From Sphingomonas insulae (GTDB taxonomy: Bacteria > Pseudomonadota > Alphaproteobacteria > Sphingomonadales > Sphingomonadaceae), in the NCBI RefSeq assembly GCF_010450875.1, contig NZ_CP048421.1, positions 124,001-188,000 on the forward strand: a DNA stretch of 64,000 nucleotides. The letters run 5' to 3'. The stretch's first letter is position 1, and each line of letters starts with the position of its first letter. Both the position numbers and the translations under genes were made by a program. Of the stretch, positions 43,288 through 53,275 are shown one piece after another. The notes beneath the pieces are model-generated. The model was not told the DNA's origin. It ran no database searches and was given only the letters and a program-made list of their open reading frames with translations.

Positions 43288-44550
43288 TTAATCGGCCGTT
43301 GACACGTCGGCTCCCCTAGCGCGCGCGAGGACGCGTTCGATCGATCCACCTTGTACGATGACAGAGAACAGGACGACGATGTACGTCGCCGCGAGCGCGA
43401 TCGACCGCGCTGGCCCATCCGGTAGCCCGAGTGCCAGCGCCACCGAGATGCCACCGCGCAGGCCACCCCAGATCAACGTCACTGGCGCAAGGCGGCCGAG
43501 CGACAAAATCGGCCTCAGGACCGTCAATGGCGCGACCACCGCGATGCCCCGGGCAAGGAGCACCAGTGGTATGGCCGCGAGCCCGAGTACGATCAGGCGT
43601 GGGTCCCACGGGATTGTCACCACCTCAAGCCCGATGAGCAGGAAGAGCACGGCATTGAGGATGTCGTCGATCAGTGCCCAGAATTTAAGCAGGTAATCGC
43701 GGGTCACGTCACTCATTGCATCGGCCACGCCCTTGTTGCCGATCAGCAAACCCGCCACCGCCATCGCGACAGGACCGCTGACGTGAAGCTGGCTGGCAAG
43801 CGCATAGCCGCCCATGACGACCGCGAGGCTGATCATCACCTCGACATTGTACTCGTCGATCGTCCGCATCGCACGGTAACCAAGCCAGCCCGCCCCGAGG
43901 CCCAGCAGCACCCCACCGCCGGCCTCTTGCAGGAACAAGGTGCCGGCATGGCCGATGGACAGTGGCTCGGTGCCTAGCGCGGCCTCGAGCAGGATCGCGA
44001 ATACGACGACGCCGACGCCGTCGTTGAACAGGCTCTCGCCCGCGACCGTCGCCTTCAACGTCGGCGATACCTCGGCACGGCCAAGGATGCCCATGACCGC
44101 GACTGGATCGGTCGGGCTGATGAGCGCGCCGAACACCAGGCACCAGATGATCGGCACGGTAAGACCCAGCCACCCGGCGATCACGTGAAAGCCCAGGCCG
44201 ATGATGGCGGTCGAAAGCACCACGCCGACCGTGCTCAGCACCGCGATCGGCCAGCGCCCCTCGCGCATATGGTCCCATTTGACGTGCAGAGCGCCCGCGA
44301 ACAGCAGGAACGAGAGCATGCCGTCCATGAGGGTGGTGTGGAAATCGATGCCGGCGATGAACCCGACGACCTGATCGCCGACCTCGCTACCTGGCAGCAG
44401 CCGGTCCAGCCCAACAACGATCAGCGAGGCGACCGCCCCCATGATCGTCAGCCCGATCGAGGACGGCAGCTTGAGGACGCGATGGTTGAAATAACCAAGC
44501 ACCGCGGCGAGCACGATGAGAACGGCCGCGGCGTCGAACGGTGTGAGCAA
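43288..44550 (-). CDS. CPA1-type Na+(K+)/H+ antiporter
   Basis: This 420-aa inner-membrane antiporter has about 12 segments. It carries the CPA1 signature FGALISPTDPVAVMGIL (ion-binding DP pair), GESLFNDGVGVVVFAILLEA (ND motif) and RGGISVALALGLPDG. A TTG start at 44550 lies four bp after the MscS stop, so it is the last gene of the tight set DUF2254, MscS, antiporter. It should exchange Na+ or K+ for protons; no C-terminal regulatory domain is present. Confidence 0.88.
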   Translation of the reverse strand: MLTPFDAAAVLIVLAAVLGYFNHRVLKLPSSIGLTIMGAVASLIVVGLDRLLPGSEVGDQVVGFIAGIDFHTTLMDGMLSFLLFAGALHVKWDHMREGRWPIAVLSTVGVVLSTAIIGLGFHVIAGWLGLTVPIIWCLVFGALISPTDPVAVMGILGRAEVSPTLKATVAGESLFNDGVGVVVFAILLEAALGTEPLSIGHAGTLFLQEAGGGVLLGLGAGWLGYRAMRTIDEYNVEVMISLAVVMGGYALASQLHVSGPVAMAVAGLLIGNKGVADAMSDVTRDYLLKFWALIDDILNAVLFLLIGLEVVTIPWDPRLIVLGLAAIPLVLLARGIAVVAPLTVLRPILSLGRLAPVTLIWGGLRGGISVALALGLPDGPARSIALAATYIVVLFSVIVQGGSIERVLARARGADVSTAD

Positions 44551-44554
44551 TCGA

Positions 44555-45526
44555 TCAGTCCTTTGCGCGCGCGATGGTCACCGCGTTAAGTGGACGCGGC
44601 TCGGGCACGTCGTCGCCTGCCGGCCAGCCCTCGCGCTGGCGACGACGATCGCCGTCGCTTGCCTCTGTTTGATCGTGGAACAGCACCTGCGTCGTCGGGA
44701 AGGGCAGATCGATGCCGGCACCTGCCAGCGCCTCGGCGACGGCCTGAAGCACGCGATCGCGCACCTGCACGACGCCCGACCGCTTGGGCTTGGTCCACCA
44801 CCGCAGGCGCAGGTTCTTGGACGATCCGGCAAGGTCCCACAGCAGCACGTCGGGCGCGGGATCGGCCAGCACGCCCTCGACACCCTTCACCGCCTCCAGG
44901 GCGATTGCGCGTGCCTTCGACACGTCGTCGCCGTAGCCGATGCCGACGTCGTATTCGGAGCGGAGCAGATCGTAGGCGGTGATGACGGTGACCGTCTCAG
45001 TGTAGATGACGCTGTTGGGGACGATCACGCGCTGGCCGTCATAGGTGCGGATGTAGGTCGCGCGCGTCTCGATCGATTCCACCGTGCCGGTAAAACCGCC
45101 CCCGGTGGTGATCTCGTCCCCGGCGCGAAAGGGATGGCGGATCAGGAGCAGGATGCCGGCGAGCAGGTTCTGGAAGATGTCCTTGAACGCGAAGCCGATC
45201 GCGACACCGCCGATGCCGAGCGCGGAGAAGAGCTTGGCGGGGGTGACGGAGGGGAACGCGACAGTCGCCGCGATCAGCGCGCCGAGCAGCATTAGCCCGA
45301 TATAGGCGAGCCGGCCGAAGGCCATCCCGGCGCTAGGGAACTCGGATCGCTTCGCGGCGAACGCCTCAACGCCGCGCCGTACGCCCGAGGCGATGCCCCA
45401 GAAGATGAGAAAGACGACGACGCCGGCGATCAAGAGCGGCAGCATGGCAAGAAAGCCGTTTGCCATGCCGTTGACGGTCGCCCAGATCTCGGACGGATGG
45501 ATGGCGTTGGCCGATGGTGTGTCCAT
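44555..45526 (-). CDS. MscS-type mechanosensitive channel
   Basis: This 323-aa protein has N-terminal membrane helices, then the pore and beta-domain signature LGIGGVAIGFAFKDIFQNLL, AGILLLIRHPFRAGDEITT and VIVPNSVIYTETV, followed by the C-terminal cytoplasmic cage. It opens on hypo-osmotic shock to release solutes. It starts nine bp after the DUF2254 gene and precedes the antiporter by four bp, so the three are surely co-transcribed. A second MscS gene lies at 52211-53119. Confidence 0.9.
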   Translation of the reverse strand: MDTPSANAIHPSEIWATVNGMANGFLAMLPLLIAGVVVFLIFWGIASGVRRGVEAFAAKRSEFPSAGMAFGRLAYIGLMLLGALIAATVAFPSVTPAKLFSALGIGGVAIGFAFKDIFQNLLAGILLLIRHPFRAGDEITTGGGFTGTVESIETRATYIRTYDGQRVIVPNSVIYTETVTVITAYDLLRSEYDVGIGYGDDVSKARAIALEAVKGVEGVLADPAPDVLLWDLAGSSKNLRLRWWTKPKRSGVVQVRDRVLQAVAEALAGAGIDLPFPTTQVLFHDQTEASDGDRRRQREGWPAGDDVPEPRPLNAVTIARAKD

Positions 45527-45535
45527 GATGATCCC

Positions 45536-46948
45536 TCAGGCCGTGCCGGCGAGCCAGGCGGTTCCGTCGCGCAGGCGACGCTTGTAGTCTGGCTCGGCCA
45601 GCGCTGCGCGCAGCTCATCGGCTCGATCCCGAACGCGGCGCAGGTTGAAGCCCTTCAGTCCCTCGTTCGCCAGCTCTTCGAGCTTGTCGGCGTAGGAGCG
45701 GATCGTTGCCAAACGATCGGGCTCATCGCAGTCCAGCGACACCTCGCCGAGCGCGTTGAGGTAGCGCAGCGCCGCTACCATGTCCGGCGCACAATATTGC
45801 GCGAGCGCACCGAACGAGCGGTCCATCAGCGAGGCGAAGGTGACCGGGTGGGCGATGACCCTGAGCGCACCGTCGTCGTCCACCCGCAGGTGCGACGGAA
45901 GCGATCGCCCGGCGAGATCGGACAGCGCCGCACTCAACCAGTCGAGACAGGTGACGGCGGTGAAGGGATCGTTGACGCCGGGCGAGAGGGCCCGCGCCGC
46001 GATTTCGACCAGCTCGTCGACCAGAAATCGCAGGTCCTGCAACGCGGAACGGCGTGATCCGATCGCGACGGCATCGCGAAGCGCATCGGCGCACTTGTCG
46101 TCGCATCGCCCCGGCGGCCAGGCTTCCACCAGCGCCCGGCCGACATGGACGAAGTCGCCGGGCTGGTATTGGAGGCGCAATACCAGCTCATTCTCCTGAG
46201 CGACGCGCATCACCGTCTCATCGTCGAGAAACTGGATGTAGCCGGTGTCCTTCGCCTTCACGACAAAGCGGTCCGCCCCGACTGCGGGCGAGGCATGGTC
46301 GCGGAAGGTCGCGGGCAGCTTATCTGCGGTCGCGGCATGATCGTCTGGCGCCTCGCCGATGAAGCGGGGGAAGCGGTCATCGATCCCGCGCAGCAGCCGA
46401 TCGCCGACATCCTCGATGACGCTGTTGATATGTATCTTCGACGGGACGTGGTGAATGAAAAAGATCAGCACCGCGATCGAGCAGAGCGCCAGCAGGACCC
46501 CGACCAGCAACGCCAGATTGGGCACGAAGCCATAGCCGCCCGATTCCTCCGCCGAGCGGATCGTGCGCAGCACCAGCAGGCAGTAGAGGAACGTCGCGAT
46601 GAAGGTGCCGAGCGTCACCTGGTTGCCGCGGTCGCGCATGAAGTTGGTGAGCAGCCGCGGTCCGTACTGACCCGAGGCATAGACCACCGCTGCGATCGTG
46701 ACCGAGAAGACGGTACCCGCGACGGTGATCATCGATCCGCCGACCGACGACAGCACCTGTCGCGCGCCGTCAGGGTGCGAGGCATACACCCAGGCATACC
46801 CGCCCATCCAGGAGGAGCCGACCGCGGCGTCGAGCGTCACCATGCCGATCGCGAGCAGTACCGCCCCAATCGCCATGATCGTCGGCACGAACCAGTAGCT
46901 GGAGCCGAGATAGTCGGCGAGACGAAGCAGGCCGGCTTTCATCGGCAA
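45536..46948 (-). CDS. DUF2254 membrane protein
   Basis: This 470-aa protein has four N-terminal membrane helices (SSYWFVPTIMAIGAVLLAIG, GTFIATFLYCLLVLRTIR, VLLALCSIAVLIFFIHHVPS) and a long cytoplasmic part with the family's SPGVNDPFTAVTCLDWLSAA motif. The role of DUF2254 is not established; membrane location and coupling to MscS and an antiporter suggest envelope or osmotic homeostasis. It is preceded by a small lipoprotein gene 48 bp upstream. Confidence 0.85.
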   Translation of the reverse strand: MPMKAGLLRLADYLGSSYWFVPTIMAIGAVLLAIGMVTLDAAVGSSWMGGYAWVYASHPDGARQVLSSVGGSMITVAGTVFSVTIAAVVYASGQYGPRLLTNFMRDRGNQVTLGTFIATFLYCLLVLRTIRSAEESGGYGFVPNLALLVGVLLALCSIAVLIFFIHHVPSKIHINSVIEDVGDRLLRGIDDRFPRFIGEAPDDHAATADKLPATFRDHASPAVGADRFVVKAKDTGYIQFLDDETVMRVAQENELVLRLQYQPGDFVHVGRALVEAWPPGRCDDKCADALRDAVAIGSRRSALQDLRFLVDELVEIAARALSPGVNDPFTAVTCLDWLSAALSDLAGRSLPSHLRVDDDGALRVIAHPVTFASLMDRSFGALAQYCAPDMVAALRYLNALGEVSLDCDEPDRLATIRSYADKLEELANEGLKGFNLRRVRDRADELRAALAEPDYKRRLRDGTAWLAGTA

Positions 46949-46996
46949 ATACCTTATGGATGGCCCGGCCGATCGCGTCGGCCGAACGCTAGGGGG

Positions 46997-47302
46997 TCAG
47001 CGGACGGCGGCTGCCTGGTTGGCGACGATCGCATCGCGCCGTTCCTGGCTCATGGCGGCGACGTTCATATCAGCGGCCTCGATTGCGTCGGCGCGGGACT
47101 CAGCCGTGTCGCGCGCCTTGTCGGCCCGATTGTCGAGCACCGCTGCCTGATTGCGCAGCGCGTCCGCATTCGCTTCCATCGCATCGGCACGGTTGTCCGC
47201 CGCATTCTCGACGCGGCCGGCGAGCTTGTCGGACGGGCTCTTATTGCATGCAGCGAGCGACAGCACCGTGGCGGCGAGCAGGATGGCGGAACGTGTTTTC
47301 AA
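46997..47302 (-). CDS. Small Ala-rich lipoprotein
   Basis: This 101-aa protein has a lipobox (LLAATVLSLAAC) followed by a helical, heptad-like region rich in Ala, Asp and Asn (GRVENAADNRADAMEANADA). This is reminiscent of coiled-coil Lpp-like envelope lipoproteins. It is probably anchored in the outer membrane. It belongs to the minus-strand run ending with the antiporter; the exact role is unknown. Confidence 0.75.
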   Translation of the reverse strand: MKTRSAILLAATVLSLAACNKSPSDKLAGRVENAADNRADAMEANADALRNQAAVLDNRADKARDTAESRADAIEAADMNVAAMSQERRDAIVANQAAAVR

Positions 47303-47446
47303 GTCGCATCTCCAATTATGAGGCGCCGCAAAATGATCCGCGACGCGCCGCGACCGATTGTCGGGGTTGTTTAAACGGGAGGGCGATCGGTCCTGTTCCT
47401 CCGACGTAACGATGTTCAGCGAAAGACTTGTGTTTGAGCGGCAAAA

Positions 47447-47944
47447 TCAGCGGGGGAATGCAGAGCGGTCGCCTGCGGCTGAGGTTGCGATGACGCTGAT
47501 GCTGCCATCCGTCTCGAGTACGACCGCAGCGATGCGGCCAAGATCGCCTCCCCCACTCTTGCGCACCGCAGCCGCTACCTCGTCGCGTGTCACGCGCTCG
47601 TCGAGCAGGGCTGCTTCATCAAATTGCCCATCGCAAAGCAGTGTTCTTGGCGAGGACTTGATCGCCGCCTCAACCGGCGACACGCGCTGCGCAATCCAGG
47701 CGATAACGAACTGGAGCGCCGCCAGGATGACGAAGGCGAGCACGCCTTCGTCCAGGGGGACGTCCTTCGATAACAGCACGGTGGCCAGCGTCGACCCAAG
47801 CGCGACCGTCACGACGAAGTCGAACGCGTTCATCTTGGCGAGTGTGCGCTTGCCGCTCACGCGCAGCACCGCGATCAGCGACAGGTAGGCGAGCGGCCCC
47901 ACGATGAGGATGCGGACCAGGCCGAAGAGACTACCGGTAAACAT
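47447..47944 (-). CDS. DUF421 (YetF-like) membrane protein
   Basis: This 165-aa protein has three N-terminal hydrophobic segments and the DUF421 signature LRVSGKRTLAKMNAFDFVVT with VALGSTLATVLL, then a small C-terminal domain with GGGDLGRIAAVVLETDGSIS. YetF/DUF421 proteins are linked to envelope stress or sporulation-related functions without a known activity. The start is three bp after the stop of the EEP-family gene, implying co-translation. Confidence 0.85.
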   Translation of the reverse strand: MFTGSLFGLVRILIVGPLAYLSLIAVLRVSGKRTLAKMNAFDFVVTVALGSTLATVLLSKDVPLDEGVLAFVILAALQFVIAWIAQRVSPVEAAIKSSPRTLLCDGQFDEAALLDERVTRDEVAAAVRKSGGGDLGRIAAVVLETDGSISVIATSAAGDRSAFPR

Positions 47945-47947
47945 TGT

Positions 47948-49006
47948 CTAGTGCCTCGTCATGGATTGTGCCGCGCGACGCGTCTCCGGCGTCATCACGT
48001 CGGGAGAGGCATTCTGCCGCCGTGCCGGATCGCCAATGAGGCAGAGCGTGGCCCCAAGCGGGCGATGGTCGGAGCCGACATTTTCGAGAATGTGCAGATC
48101 GCGGAAGGTGAAGGCGGGCGAGATGAAAAGCTGGTCGAGCGGCCAGCCCAACGCTGCATAGTCGGCAGGAAAGCTCGGGTAATTGCCGCGGCCGATCCGA
48201 GGATCGATAAAGCCGCCGACATGCTTGAAAAGCCGGGTCGTGCGCGACCACGCGACGTCGTTGAAATCGCCCATCGCCATCCTGGGAACCTCACTGTCGC
48301 CGACTGCCAGCGCGGCATGTTCGATCTTGCGATCGCGCAGGTCCGTGTCCTGACCTGGAACCGGCGGACGGGGATGCAGGCCGATATAGTCGAATGGCTT
48401 GCCGTCCCGTGTCGCGAGACGAGCGTACAACGTCGGCGTATCCTGATCCGTGATGTTCTGCGTCCCGGCCGAGCGCACCGGCAGATTGGTCGCGAACACC
48501 ATGCCATAGGTGTTGTCGAGAGGGCGCAACACCCGCGATCGGTAGCGGGACAGCTGCGGCGCCAGCGCATCGACCCAGCGCCGGTCGGTTTCCATCAGGA
48601 GCAGGATATCCGGCTTCAGCCGGTCGATCAGCCGCTGCGTCGCCGCATAGTCACGGTTGTGCTGGTAGACGTTGAGCCCAAGCACGGTGAAACACGATGC
48701 TCTTGCCCCGGCATCCACCTCTTCCCTGTCCTCGACCTCGACGGGCGCGAACCAGAAGTAGGGATACACACGCCATGCCTGTAGCGCTGCGGCAAGCGCC
48801 AGGATTGCAATGACACCGGTCCCCGGACGTCCTCGCACAAAAATGGCGGTACCCGTGGCGAGGACACCGATTGCGATCAGCGTCAGCATCCGCGGAAAAT
48901 CGAGCACCCGAACCCACCATAGGTCGGAATGGATCAGACTGATGAGCGTGGCCGCCAGCAGGACCAGCGCCAGCGCGGAGAAAATCAAGGTGCTGACGCT
49001 GCGCAT
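47948..49006 (-). CDS. Membrane-anchored endonuclease/exonuclease/phosphatase-family protein
   Basis: This 352-aa protein has three N-terminal membrane helices (STLIFSALALVLLAATLISL, MLTLIAIGVLATGTAIFV, TGVIAILALAAALQAWRVYP). An EEP domain follows with GLNVYQHN, DILLLMETDRRW, RMAMGDFNDVAW and GSDHRPLGATL, supplying the catalytic Asn, Glu, Asp and His residues. Such proteins hydrolyse phosphodiesters or phospholipid headgroups on the periplasmic side. It heads the minus-strand run to the antiporter. Confidence 0.85.
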   Translation of the reverse strand: MRSVSTLIFSALALVLLAATLISLIHSDLWWVRVLDFPRMLTLIAIGVLATGTAIFVRGRPGTGVIAILALAAALQAWRVYPYFWFAPVEVEDREEVDAGARASCFTVLGLNVYQHNRDYAATQRLIDRLKPDILLLMETDRRWVDALAPQLSRYRSRVLRPLDNTYGMVFATNLPVRSAGTQNITDQDTPTLYARLATRDGKPFDYIGLHPRPPVPGQDTDLRDRKIEHAALAVGDSEVPRMAMGDFNDVAWSRTTRLFKHVGGFIDPRIGRGNYPSFPADYAALGWPLDQLFISPAFTFRDLHILENVGSDHRPLGATLCLIGDPARRQNASPDVMTPETRRAAQSMTRH

Positions 49007-49622
49007 GCCCCAGCCTACAGGATCCTGCCGTCAGACGAAGCAATAATGACGATGACGGTCATAATCGCATCGGCATGAGCGGCAGTGCCTGGATTGGCTG
49101 ATGTCAGCGCAAAGCCGCTTTGGCCGTCGATGCCATTGGCGTCTCCCCAGCTTTGCCAAACGCCTTGCGATTGCCGAACACAATCTTTGCGACCGGGTCG
49201 ATATGCTCGAGCATTGTCCTGCATCACGCCACGCGGCGCACGCGCCCGTACCGCAGCGTCGGTAAACAAACAGAGAGCCGGGCTGCGACCGCACTGCCAA
49301 CCGCTATGTGTTCTAACAAGGTTCGAGGCGTCGATCTTTTGACTAACTTGCGTAGTGGTTTTTGAAAACGGCAAGTCAGTTAAGTGAACCGAAAGGTTTC
49401 GTGTATCTCCGTCTTAAAATTGGCAAGCCTGTGGGTTGCGCGTGCACGGGGCCAGCCGGCCTCTGTCGGGTGACGCCGGGGCCGTTGGCGCGATGTGGCG
49501 TGGGTTCGGAATCTATTGTTTTCCGGTTGCGATGATTCGTGGTGATGTCTCCAGACTTCCACCCTCGAACCGCCATCATCTTTGATGATGGCGGAATATC
49601 CGCGACCAGACGCCAAGAGGCG
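49007..49622. other. Interval with no supported gene; one strong hairpin
   Basis: 616 bp between the EEP-family gene and gcd. The only structure noted is a perfect hairpin at 49569-49593 (CCGCCATCATC, TTT, GATGATGGCGG), 30 bp past the gcd stop. On the minus strand it lacks a following T-run, so it may be an mRNA 3' end protector or a weak terminator rather than a canonical one. Confidence 0.5.
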
Positions 49623-51989
49623 TCAGCTTCTGGGAAGGGCATAGGCCAGGGTGTAATCCCCATACCGTGTTCCGAGCGCGCCGTGTCCGCCTGCGGTAAT
49701 GACGACATATTGTCGCCCGTCACGCCCGCGATAGGTCATCGGGGTTGCCTGCGCGCCCGCCGGCAGCCGCGCTTTCCACACCACCTTGCCGGTAGTGAGA
49801 TCAAAGGCGCGCAGATATTGGTCGGTCGTTGCGCCGATGAAGGCAAGCCCGCCCGCGGTGATGATCGAGCCGCCGAGGTTAGGAACGCCCGTCTTGATCG
49901 GCACACCCAGATGCGATCCGAACAGCCCGGTATCACGCGCCGTCCCTAGCACCTTCTTCCAAAGCACCTTGCGCGTGCCGAGGTCGACCGCGGTCAGGTG
50001 ACCCCAAGGCGGCGCGACGCAGGGCGCACCGAAGATGCCGACCCACGCCTTTACTACCGCGACATAGGGCGTGTTGTATTGCGTCTGCAGCTGCGCCTGC
50101 ATCGCGTTCTCGCCGCCCTGCTTCTGCTTCATCAGTCCGGCTACGCGCGGATCGTCGCGGCGCATCAGCCACAGCTTGAACGGCATCTCCATCGTGTTAA
50201 CCGTCATTACCCCGCGCACCGGATCGACCGCCGCGCCGCCCCAATCGGTGACACCGTCGAAGGCGGGATGGCCGATGATCGGCTTCAGCCCCATCGGCTG
50301 ATAGATGCCCGTGCCCTGCGCCCGCCGGATGTCGATCCGGCAGAAGAGTTGATCGATCGGCGTCGCCCCCCAGGTGGCGACCTCGGTCGGCGCCGGCGGG
50401 GTGAAGCTCGGCATGCCGGTCGAGAAGGGCTGGGTCGGCGAGACGCGCACGCCCGGCGTCGCGCCGTCGGTGCGTACCGGCCGTTCGGTGATCGCGGCGA
50501 TCGGCGCGCCGGTTAGGCGGTTGAGGAAGAACACCTGCCCCATCTTCGTCGTCTGGATCAGCGCCGGGATCACCTGCCCATTGGGCGCGCGATAGTCGAA
50601 CAGCGACGGGCCGATCGGCAGGTCCATGTCCCACATGTCGCGATGGACGAGCTGCCGCGTCCAGCGCAGCTTGCCGGTCGCGACGTCGAGCGCGACGATC
50701 GACGAGCCGAACCGATCGTCGAATGGCCGGCGAGAGCCGATCCAGTAATCGGGCGAGGCATTGCCCGTGCCGAGGTAGACGAGGCCGTTGGCGGCATCGG
50801 CGGTGATCGCGCCCCAGACGTTGGGCGTGCCGCGCGTATAGGTCTGCCCCGCGGGCAGCGGCGCGATCGCGTCCGGCGAGCGGCCGACGTCCCACGCCCA
50901 GACCGGCGCGCCCGACACCGGATCATAGGCGCGCACCACGCCCGACGGAATGTCGCGGTTGACGTTGTCGATGATCCGCTCGCCGATGATCAGCCGGTTG
51001 TTGACGACGACCGGCGGCGTGGTGCCGATCTGATCCGAGGGCTTCGACGTCCCCATATTGGCGCGCAGGTCGATCGCGCCGCCCTGCGCGAAGCTCGGGC
51101 AGGGCCGCCCGCTGTCGGCGTCGAGCGCCACCAGACGCGCGTTGAAGGTCGGCGCGAAGATGCGGTGCGGGCACGGCGTCCCCGCCGGCGCCTCGAAATA
51201 GGTGACGCCGCGGCAGACCAGATAATTGTTGCCGGCGATCGGCGCATCCTCGTGCCAGCTCCACTTGGTCTTGCCGGTGGTGGCGTCGATCGCCTGGACG
51301 AAGGAATGCGGCGTGCAGGTGTAGAGCGTGTCGCCGATATGGATCGGCGTCGCCTCGGAATGATATTCGCGCTTGTGCTCCTGCGTCTCGGCCGCGACCG
51401 GCAGGTCGCCGGTGCGCTGCGTCCAGGCGAGCTCGAGGCGGCCGACGTTCTGTGGCGTAATGTCGGCGAGCGTCGAATAGCGTCGTCCCGACAGGGTCCC
51501 CCCATAGTCGCGCCAGTCGCCGTCAGCCTCTCCCGTTGGCGCGGGCGGGATCGCTGCCGCACGGGCCGCTCCCTGCGCCTCCGCCCCCTCACCGTCAAGA
51601 AGCATGCCGCCAACGCTGAGCGCGAGCAGCACCGCGACGGCGGCGGGCGCGGCGTGGGCGGGCGAGCGCCACGAGCGCGCAGTCCATCCGGTCAGCAATA
51701 CCAGTAGCAACAGGACGGTCGGCGCGACCAGACGCGGCACAAGTTGCAGACCATCGAAACCGACCTCCCAAATCGCCCAGAGGACCGTGCCGACCCAGAT
51801 GGCGAGGAACAGCCACCGCCCAAGCTGGGGGCGACGCCCGAGCAACGCGCCGCTGACGACCATCGCGATGCCTGCGACCACATAATAGGGTGATCCACCC
51901 AGCGAAATAAGAACGCCGCCGGCGACCGCGAAAAAGCCACCGAGGACAGCCACGCACCACGCGATCGCCAGTCGGTAGAGCCGAGCCAT
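49623..51989 (-). CDS. gcd: Membrane-bound PQQ-dependent glucose dehydrogenase
   Basis: This 788-aa inner-membrane quinoprotein oxidises glucose (or a related sugar or quinate) in the periplasm and passes electrons to ubiquinone. Five N-terminal helices (residues 1-130) precede an eight-bladed PQQ propeller: DWRDYGGTLSGRRYSTLADI, HEDAPIAGNNYLVCRGVTYF, ERIIDNVNRDIPSGVVRAYD, NVWGAITADAANGLVYLGTG and GTRYGDYTLAYALP. The ATG at 51989 has an AAAGGGAAC site and gives the usual N-terminus; an in-frame start 49 codons earlier is less likely. With the sorbosone-type enzyme at 34498 it is the second PQQ enzyme in the window. Confidence 0.9.
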   Translation of the reverse strand: MARLYRLAIAWCVAVLGGFFAVAGGVLISLGGSPYYVVAGIAMVVSGALLGRRPQLGRWLFLAIWVGTVLWAIWEVGFDGLQLVPRLVAPTVLLLLVLLTGWTARSWRSPAHAAPAAVAVLLALSVGGMLLDGEGAEAQGAARAAAIPPAPTGEADGDWRDYGGTLSGRRYSTLADITPQNVGRLELAWTQRTGDLPVAAETQEHKREYHSEATPIHIGDTLYTCTPHSFVQAIDATTGKTKWSWHEDAPIAGNNYLVCRGVTYFEAPAGTPCPHRIFAPTFNARLVALDADSGRPCPSFAQGGAIDLRANMGTSKPSDQIGTTPPVVVNNRLIIGERIIDNVNRDIPSGVVRAYDPVSGAPVWAWDVGRSPDAIAPLPAGQTYTRGTPNVWGAITADAANGLVYLGTGNASPDYWIGSRRPFDDRFGSSIVALDVATGKLRWTRQLVHRDMWDMDLPIGPSLFDYRAPNGQVIPALIQTTKMGQVFFLNRLTGAPIAAITERPVRTDGATPGVRVSPTQPFSTGMPSFTPPAPTEVATWGATPIDQLFCRIDIRRAQGTGIYQPMGLKPIIGHPAFDGVTDWGGAAVDPVRGVMTVNTMEMPFKLWLMRRDDPRVAGLMKQKQGGENAMQAQLQTQYNTPYVAVVKAWVGIFGAPCVAPPWGHLTAVDLGTRKVLWKKVLGTARDTGLFGSHLGVPIKTGVPNLGGSIITAGGLAFIGATTDQYLRAFDLTTGKVVWKARLPAGAQATPMTYRGRDGRQYVVITAGGHGALGTRYGDYTLAYALPRS

Positions 51990-52210
51990 TGCTGTTCCCT
52001 TTCGAAACGTTGCTCGCTCAACGCTTGGAAGCAATGAAGTTTCAGGTCGGTCGACCTTCTCGCCCCTACGCCGACCCAGAGCTTTTCCAAACGAGATCAC
52101 GGACCGACTGCGCGAAGCCTTGGCCTGCGAGATCACCTTCAGTCACGCGACTAACGCTCAAACAGCCGGCTCCGGAACTCAAGCCGTGAAGGAATGCCCG
52201 ATGCGGACGA

Positions 52211-53119
52211 TCAACCAGCTTTGGTTGGCGGCTCGCCAGTGGCCGCTCGTGCCTGCCCTCCCTGCCCCGGTCGCATGATCGACAAAGATTCCTTGAACGT
52301 CAGCGTGCGGTAAGGGAACGGGATTTCCATCCCGGCATCATCCAGTGCCCGCTTGATCGCACGCACCACTTCGTCGCGTGATAGATGCGCGTCGACCGGC
52401 TTTGAACCCGCCCACCAGCGTATGAGGAAGTTGATCGAGCTATCACCAAACTCCTTGGCATAGACTTCGACCGGGCGGTCATCCTGCACATGCTCGGCCG
52501 CAGCGACCGCATCATGAATGACTTTCCGGGCAGCGTCCAAGTCGACGTCATAGGCAACGCCGACCTCGACCTCGTGACGTCGCTGCTGGCTTTGCGTGAC
52601 GACCTCGACGGGGTTCTTGAACAGATAGGCGTTCGGCACGACGACGAGTTCGTTGCTCAGATGACGCAGATGGGTGTCGCGAAGGCTGATCATCTCGATC
52701 CGTCCCTCGACATCCTGGCAACGGATAAAATCCCCGATCCGCATCTGCTTGCGAAGCATGATGAGCACGCCCGCGAGAAAGTTCTCGAAAATATCCTTGA
52801 ATGCGAAGCCGACCGCCACCGAGCCGAGGCCGAGCACCGCGAGGATGTTGGCAGGCGTCACGCCGGGCAAGACGATCGACATGGCGATCAATATGCCCAG
52901 AACCCAGATCGTCACGCCCACCAGCGTTTCGACCAAATTGACCAGGCTGCCGCGCAGATCGGTATGCGAAAGCAGGCGCTCGGCGATACGCCGCGCCGAC
53001 TTTGCGACGAAGAAGGTGGCTACGAGCAGCAGCAGCGCGATCCCGAGTTGCGGGAGAATGCGAACGAACTCGGTGCCCATGTCACGGATACGGCGGACGA
53101 GGATGGCGACGATATCCAT
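52211..53119 (-). CDS. MscS-type mechanosensitive channel (second)
   Basis: This 302-aa channel has helices over 1-110, the pore and beta-domain signature LGLGSVAVGFAFKDIFENFL, AGVLIMLRKQMRIGDFIRC and VVVPNAYLFKNPVEV, and the C-terminal domain SINFLIRWWAGSKPVDAHLS. MDIVAILVRR at 53119 is preferred over an ATG 12 codons upstream. It differs enough from the MscS at 44555 to be an old paralogue. It precedes gcd by 221 bp on the same strand. Confidence 0.9.
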   Translation of the reverse strand: MDIVAILVRRIRDMGTEFVRILPQLGIALLLLVATFFVAKSARRIAERLLSHTDLRGSLVNLVETLVGVTIWVLGILIAMSIVLPGVTPANILAVLGLGSVAVGFAFKDIFENFLAGVLIMLRKQMRIGDFIRCQDVEGRIEMISLRDTHLRHLSNELVVVPNAYLFKNPVEVVTQSQQRRHEVEVGVAYDVDLDAARKVIHDAVAAAEHVQDDRPVEVYAKEFGDSSINFLIRWWAGSKPVDAHLSRDEVVRAIKRALDDAGMEIPFPYRTLTFKESLSIMRPGQGGQARAATGEPPTKAG

Positions 53120-53275
53120 GTGGCGATGATACCCCTTTCCGCCGGCAAGATGCAAAGGATCGATCGAGCGTATCGGTGCAACGCGTACGATGCGCTACGG
53201 GACAGTAGCTGCCTGACGCATGCGTGAATTTGGAAAGGCGTTTGCCGAGCTTGGCGACATCTTTCATGAAGAGCC